From: Lineus longissimus
Taxonomy: Eukaryota > Nemertea > Pilidiophora > Heteronemertea > Lineidae
Assembly: GCF_910592395.1 (NCBI RefSeq)
Contig: NC_088309.1
Coordinates: forward strand, 1,738,501-1,802,500
Direction of reading: 5' to 3'
Length of the DNA stretch: 64,000 nucleotides
Made by a program: the position numbers and the translations under genes
In this document: in pieces, positions 61,216-64,000 of the stretch
Layout: each line of letters begins with the position of its first letter
How positions within the stretch are numbered: position 1 is the first letter of the stretch
Notes under the pieces: generated by a model
Databases searched by the model: none
The model's input: only the letters and a program-made list of their open reading frames with translations
Told to the model about the DNA's origin: nothing

Positions 61216-64000
61216 GATGATTCTTGATAGAAAAAAATCAACCGCTGAAACAAAGCATCGAAATAATGAAGACTGATAAGGTAAAGCTATACAGCCCTTC
61301 CATGGTATATTCACAATATTCTCAATCAACCAAGGATGTGGATTGAATAAAGATGACTGGGGCTCGCTATCCCCTTCATGTTACCTCACAACAAACACCA
61401 GCGTCTCCTCCGATAAGGACGTCCGGCGGCTCTATTGCTTGGTTATATGGACACATTGTGAGACGTATGTATGGCTGAAGAAACTTACCGTATGAAAATA
61501 TTAGATCAGACCAGATTTCGTTCCGGGTACTATTCCGAAGGACAGTTCTTGTATTTGATGTGATACCAAGCCTGTTGAAGCAATGCGCTTGATTGAATCG
61601 CCCTCAGTCGAATGACGAGTATAACCCCTATCCCAGCGTTTTGAGATCGCTAAATCATAGCTTGATTCAGTCAGACAGTGGTGACGCAAACGCATGCGCA
61701 TGAGAGCCAGGATGCTATCCCATTACTAGCAGGCGAATCGTGAAAATGGTTCCGAGCAGTCACGTTGAAGCCTCTCTGTCGTCTGACATGTCTGACTCAA
61801 TTATTCATAAGCTGTATCTACTTCAACAAGATATTTATCAATTGCCTTCCGTATTTAACCTCCGTGTTAATACATATATAATTATAAACACTGAAGTTTC
61901 GGGTAAAAGATATAGATTATCTGTTTTGGGCATGAATAAGCTGAATTTAAACAAGTGGCCTATTAACTGATTAAACCTTCGTCAACTAGAGTTTAGGTGA
62001 TGACTTGCTCAATAATTCAAATTTAAGCTAGTTCACTGAGTGTCAGTATAGCGAAGCATACCCTCATTTAGGACGAGGCTATATCCGGCAAAAGAACCAC
62101 GAGCCATCTCATGCAACATCGTTAATGGACAGGAACAGACAGGAAAAGTCTGACATGAGTTTGAGAAGTACAATGTATGAAGTAAATCAGCAATATGTGA
62201 CAGCACGCACCATTCCAATTTGCCAAGTCGACGATTGAATACCAGACCAGCTAGACTTCCTGATCATGTAACACTGGATGGGCCACTTCTCTGGTCATGA
62301 TGTGATAATACTTCCGAGGCTGTGGTTCTTGTCTTACTCAGCGTCTGATGACTTCCTCACAATCAGTCGAAGTCATGAACACTTTCATCCTGGCACAACC
62401 AGTGGTTTTCAATATAGGCCTACTCCGCCTGTCGACTTTGTATACAGCCTATAATTATGACGAAGGGGTAAAAAAAGCCTGATCTTTCCCCTCGATGCCA
62501 CAAGAAAATTTATTCCTGGATCGTTTCACCAGTCACCTACTCTGCAGTTACGCAGACATGGTCGGGATAAGTGGTCAGGTGAAGTAGGGCCTGGAACGCA
62601 ATGCACTGGGTTGGGACGGCTCGTATCCGATTTCACAATGGGCGGGGCATTGGATCAGTGGGCTTACTTGGCCAATCATTCTTTTTGACCATACTTTGCT
62701 TCCCGCGGCGCTTCCAGGTCTAATATTCACTTTCGGTATCATTTCTGGCTAAATATCTAGGTAGACCCCTGTATTTTGTCTTTTATTAATCCTTTGTCGG
62801 TCTTTCTTATGATCCGGACAATGACAGCGGACACGTGCCTTTGTTTGGACACATGGCCGTTGCGCTGCCATCTATTGAATAAATTTTAAACAAGAACCTA
62901 CCCACTGCTCCAATTTAAATATCGAGCACCTGCACATAAATAGTTCGAATCATAAGCTTGCCTGTACGCATTTTTACAATATATCCAAAATGACCACCTC
63001 ATAAAATATATTGCAAATACTAACTTCTTTCTAATGAATTGCTAGAAATTGTCTAAAGTGACTTAGAATTTCAGTAAAATAATAACAGATGCGCAGGAAA
63101 GAAAGGATGACCTCAGTGAACAGGCTGCGTTTTGGTTTTGAGAACTGCAGCCGAGTCGGAGACAAATCATCAAAGTCCTCTTTCAGTCTTTCATGTTATC
63201 GGATATTACCCAGGCACTCTTGTTATCATACATTTATATCACTCCTGGCGCATTTTGCCATTAATCTGAGGTGTTTGTAATGAGAAAAGTTGCGTTTTAT
63301 CGATGGAGTGCCCTCACTTGAATGAAAGTATTGTGTTCACAGCGCCCTCTACGAAAAACGGATGTCCGCCCTCTCAGTGGTGTTGTTCAGGTAAAAAATG
63401 AAGCCAAATGCGCGAATAAAATCGCTGCAAACGTCTAAGACAAAGCTAAGATATATATGTGCAATATATGAAATGAAAGATAATAACCTCCTCAACACAG
63501 TGAAAAAGATAGAACATTTTTCTGGGTTGCAGATTTGAAGTTTGCAGCTTGATTTGAGTGGCTGTCAAAAACTGGCCTCTTCCTATAAGTTATAGTCTGA
63601 GTGTGAGTGCGACTGTCTCTGTCTATCGTCGGGAGTAGTGTCCCACTGCAAAGTCTGCATTGCGCCTACCTGTCAATCTCATGCTTGTGGCAATTACAAC
63701 CAATAAAGAGTGACCATGCTGCTCCAGAATATCCTTCACCAGGCTTTAACTATCATTTAGTCTGGACAGTATCCAGCAATAAACCTAAACTTTTCCCTTT
63801 CTAATTCCAGTATGTGAAACCGACCGAAGTCCTTGGTTATGCCTCACTTGTGGCATTGTCAACTGTGGCAGGTAAACTTCTAAAGCCTGCATCTTCCAGT
63901 TCAGCTCATATCAATTATCATAGGTGTTGGCCATGAACAGAGACTCAATAGGTCAATAAGCCAGTCCAAGATTATCCAGAGGGAAAATATCTCACTTCCA
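61216..64000. other. Upstream flank of the CAP gene, no secure gene
   Basis: Probably contains the CAP promoter and perhaps a 5' UTR exon. A plus-strand frame from 61740 (MVPSSHVEASLSSDM) has a plausible start context but no recognisable product or clear donor. The rest is AT-rich with no repeats of note. Confidence 0.45.
61690..61702. promoter_or_regulatory. NRF1-like palindrome upstream of the CAP gene
   Basis: ACGCATGCGCATG is close to the NRF1 consensus (YGCGCAYGCGCR), about 480 bp upstream of the CAP start codon. Position fits a promoter; nothing else supports it. Confidence 0.2.

Noticed and set aside
61216-61329. Upstream in-frame ATG of the CAP gene (at 61329)
   Set aside because: It would put about 38 residues before the signal peptide; the ATG at 61215 gives a standard secretory start.
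61740-61970. Plus-strand first exon divergent from the CAP gene
   Set aside because: The start context is acceptable, but no clear donor and no recognisable product were found.

Overview
This is a window of an animal nuclear genome. Genes are split by many GT-AG introns, most of the DNA is AT-rich and non-coding, and there are retrotransposon fragments, tRNA-derived repeats, foldback elements and minisatellites. There is no operon structure. Gene content and style suggest a bilaterian invertebrate, perhaps a marine lophotrochozoan; the species cannot be read from the sequence.

Two genes are secure, both on the minus strand. The first is a type II coronin (CORO2-like). Its constitutive exons run from 50073 down to 46133, and all splice phases agree. 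It ends in three mutually incompatible terminal exons (43930-43799, 42932-42792, 39877-39611). Each begins in phase 0, has its own stop codon and encodes a different coiled coil that keeps the R-h-x-x-h-E coronin trimerization motif. A possible 24-nt microexon lies at 45727-45704. The start codon exon was not found. The second gene (61215 to 56622) is a complete ten-exon, 350-residue secreted CAP-superfamily protein. It has a signal peptide, CAP domain, cysteine-rich hinge and EGF-like segment, a ShKT-like six-cysteine module and a C-terminal hydrophobic tail that looks like a GPI-anchor signal.

From 1 to about 34 kb I see no secure gene. That part holds a 44-bp tandem array (2942-3166), a LINE fragment (about 9080-9290), a complex repeat cluster (12.83-13.54 kb), a 5'-truncated LINE insertion with a 12-bp target-site duplication (22238-22441), a 384-bp foldback element (27286-27669), a tRNA-like sequence (30783-30856), a near-perfect 99-bp-arm hairpin (31429-31649) and a transposon-end-like hairpin (32272-32343). 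From 33.96 to 36.07 kb come a 68-bp array and a large 81-bp minisatellite whose period keeps long frames open by chance. This lies just beyond the most distal poly(A) signal of the coronin gene. 50.4-56.6 kb is mostly non-coding sequence with local duplications. 61.2-64 kb is the upstream region of the CAP gene.

The two genes are unrelated in function: coronin is a cytosolic actin regulator, and the CAP protein is extracellular or surface-bound. They are simply neighbours in the same orientation.
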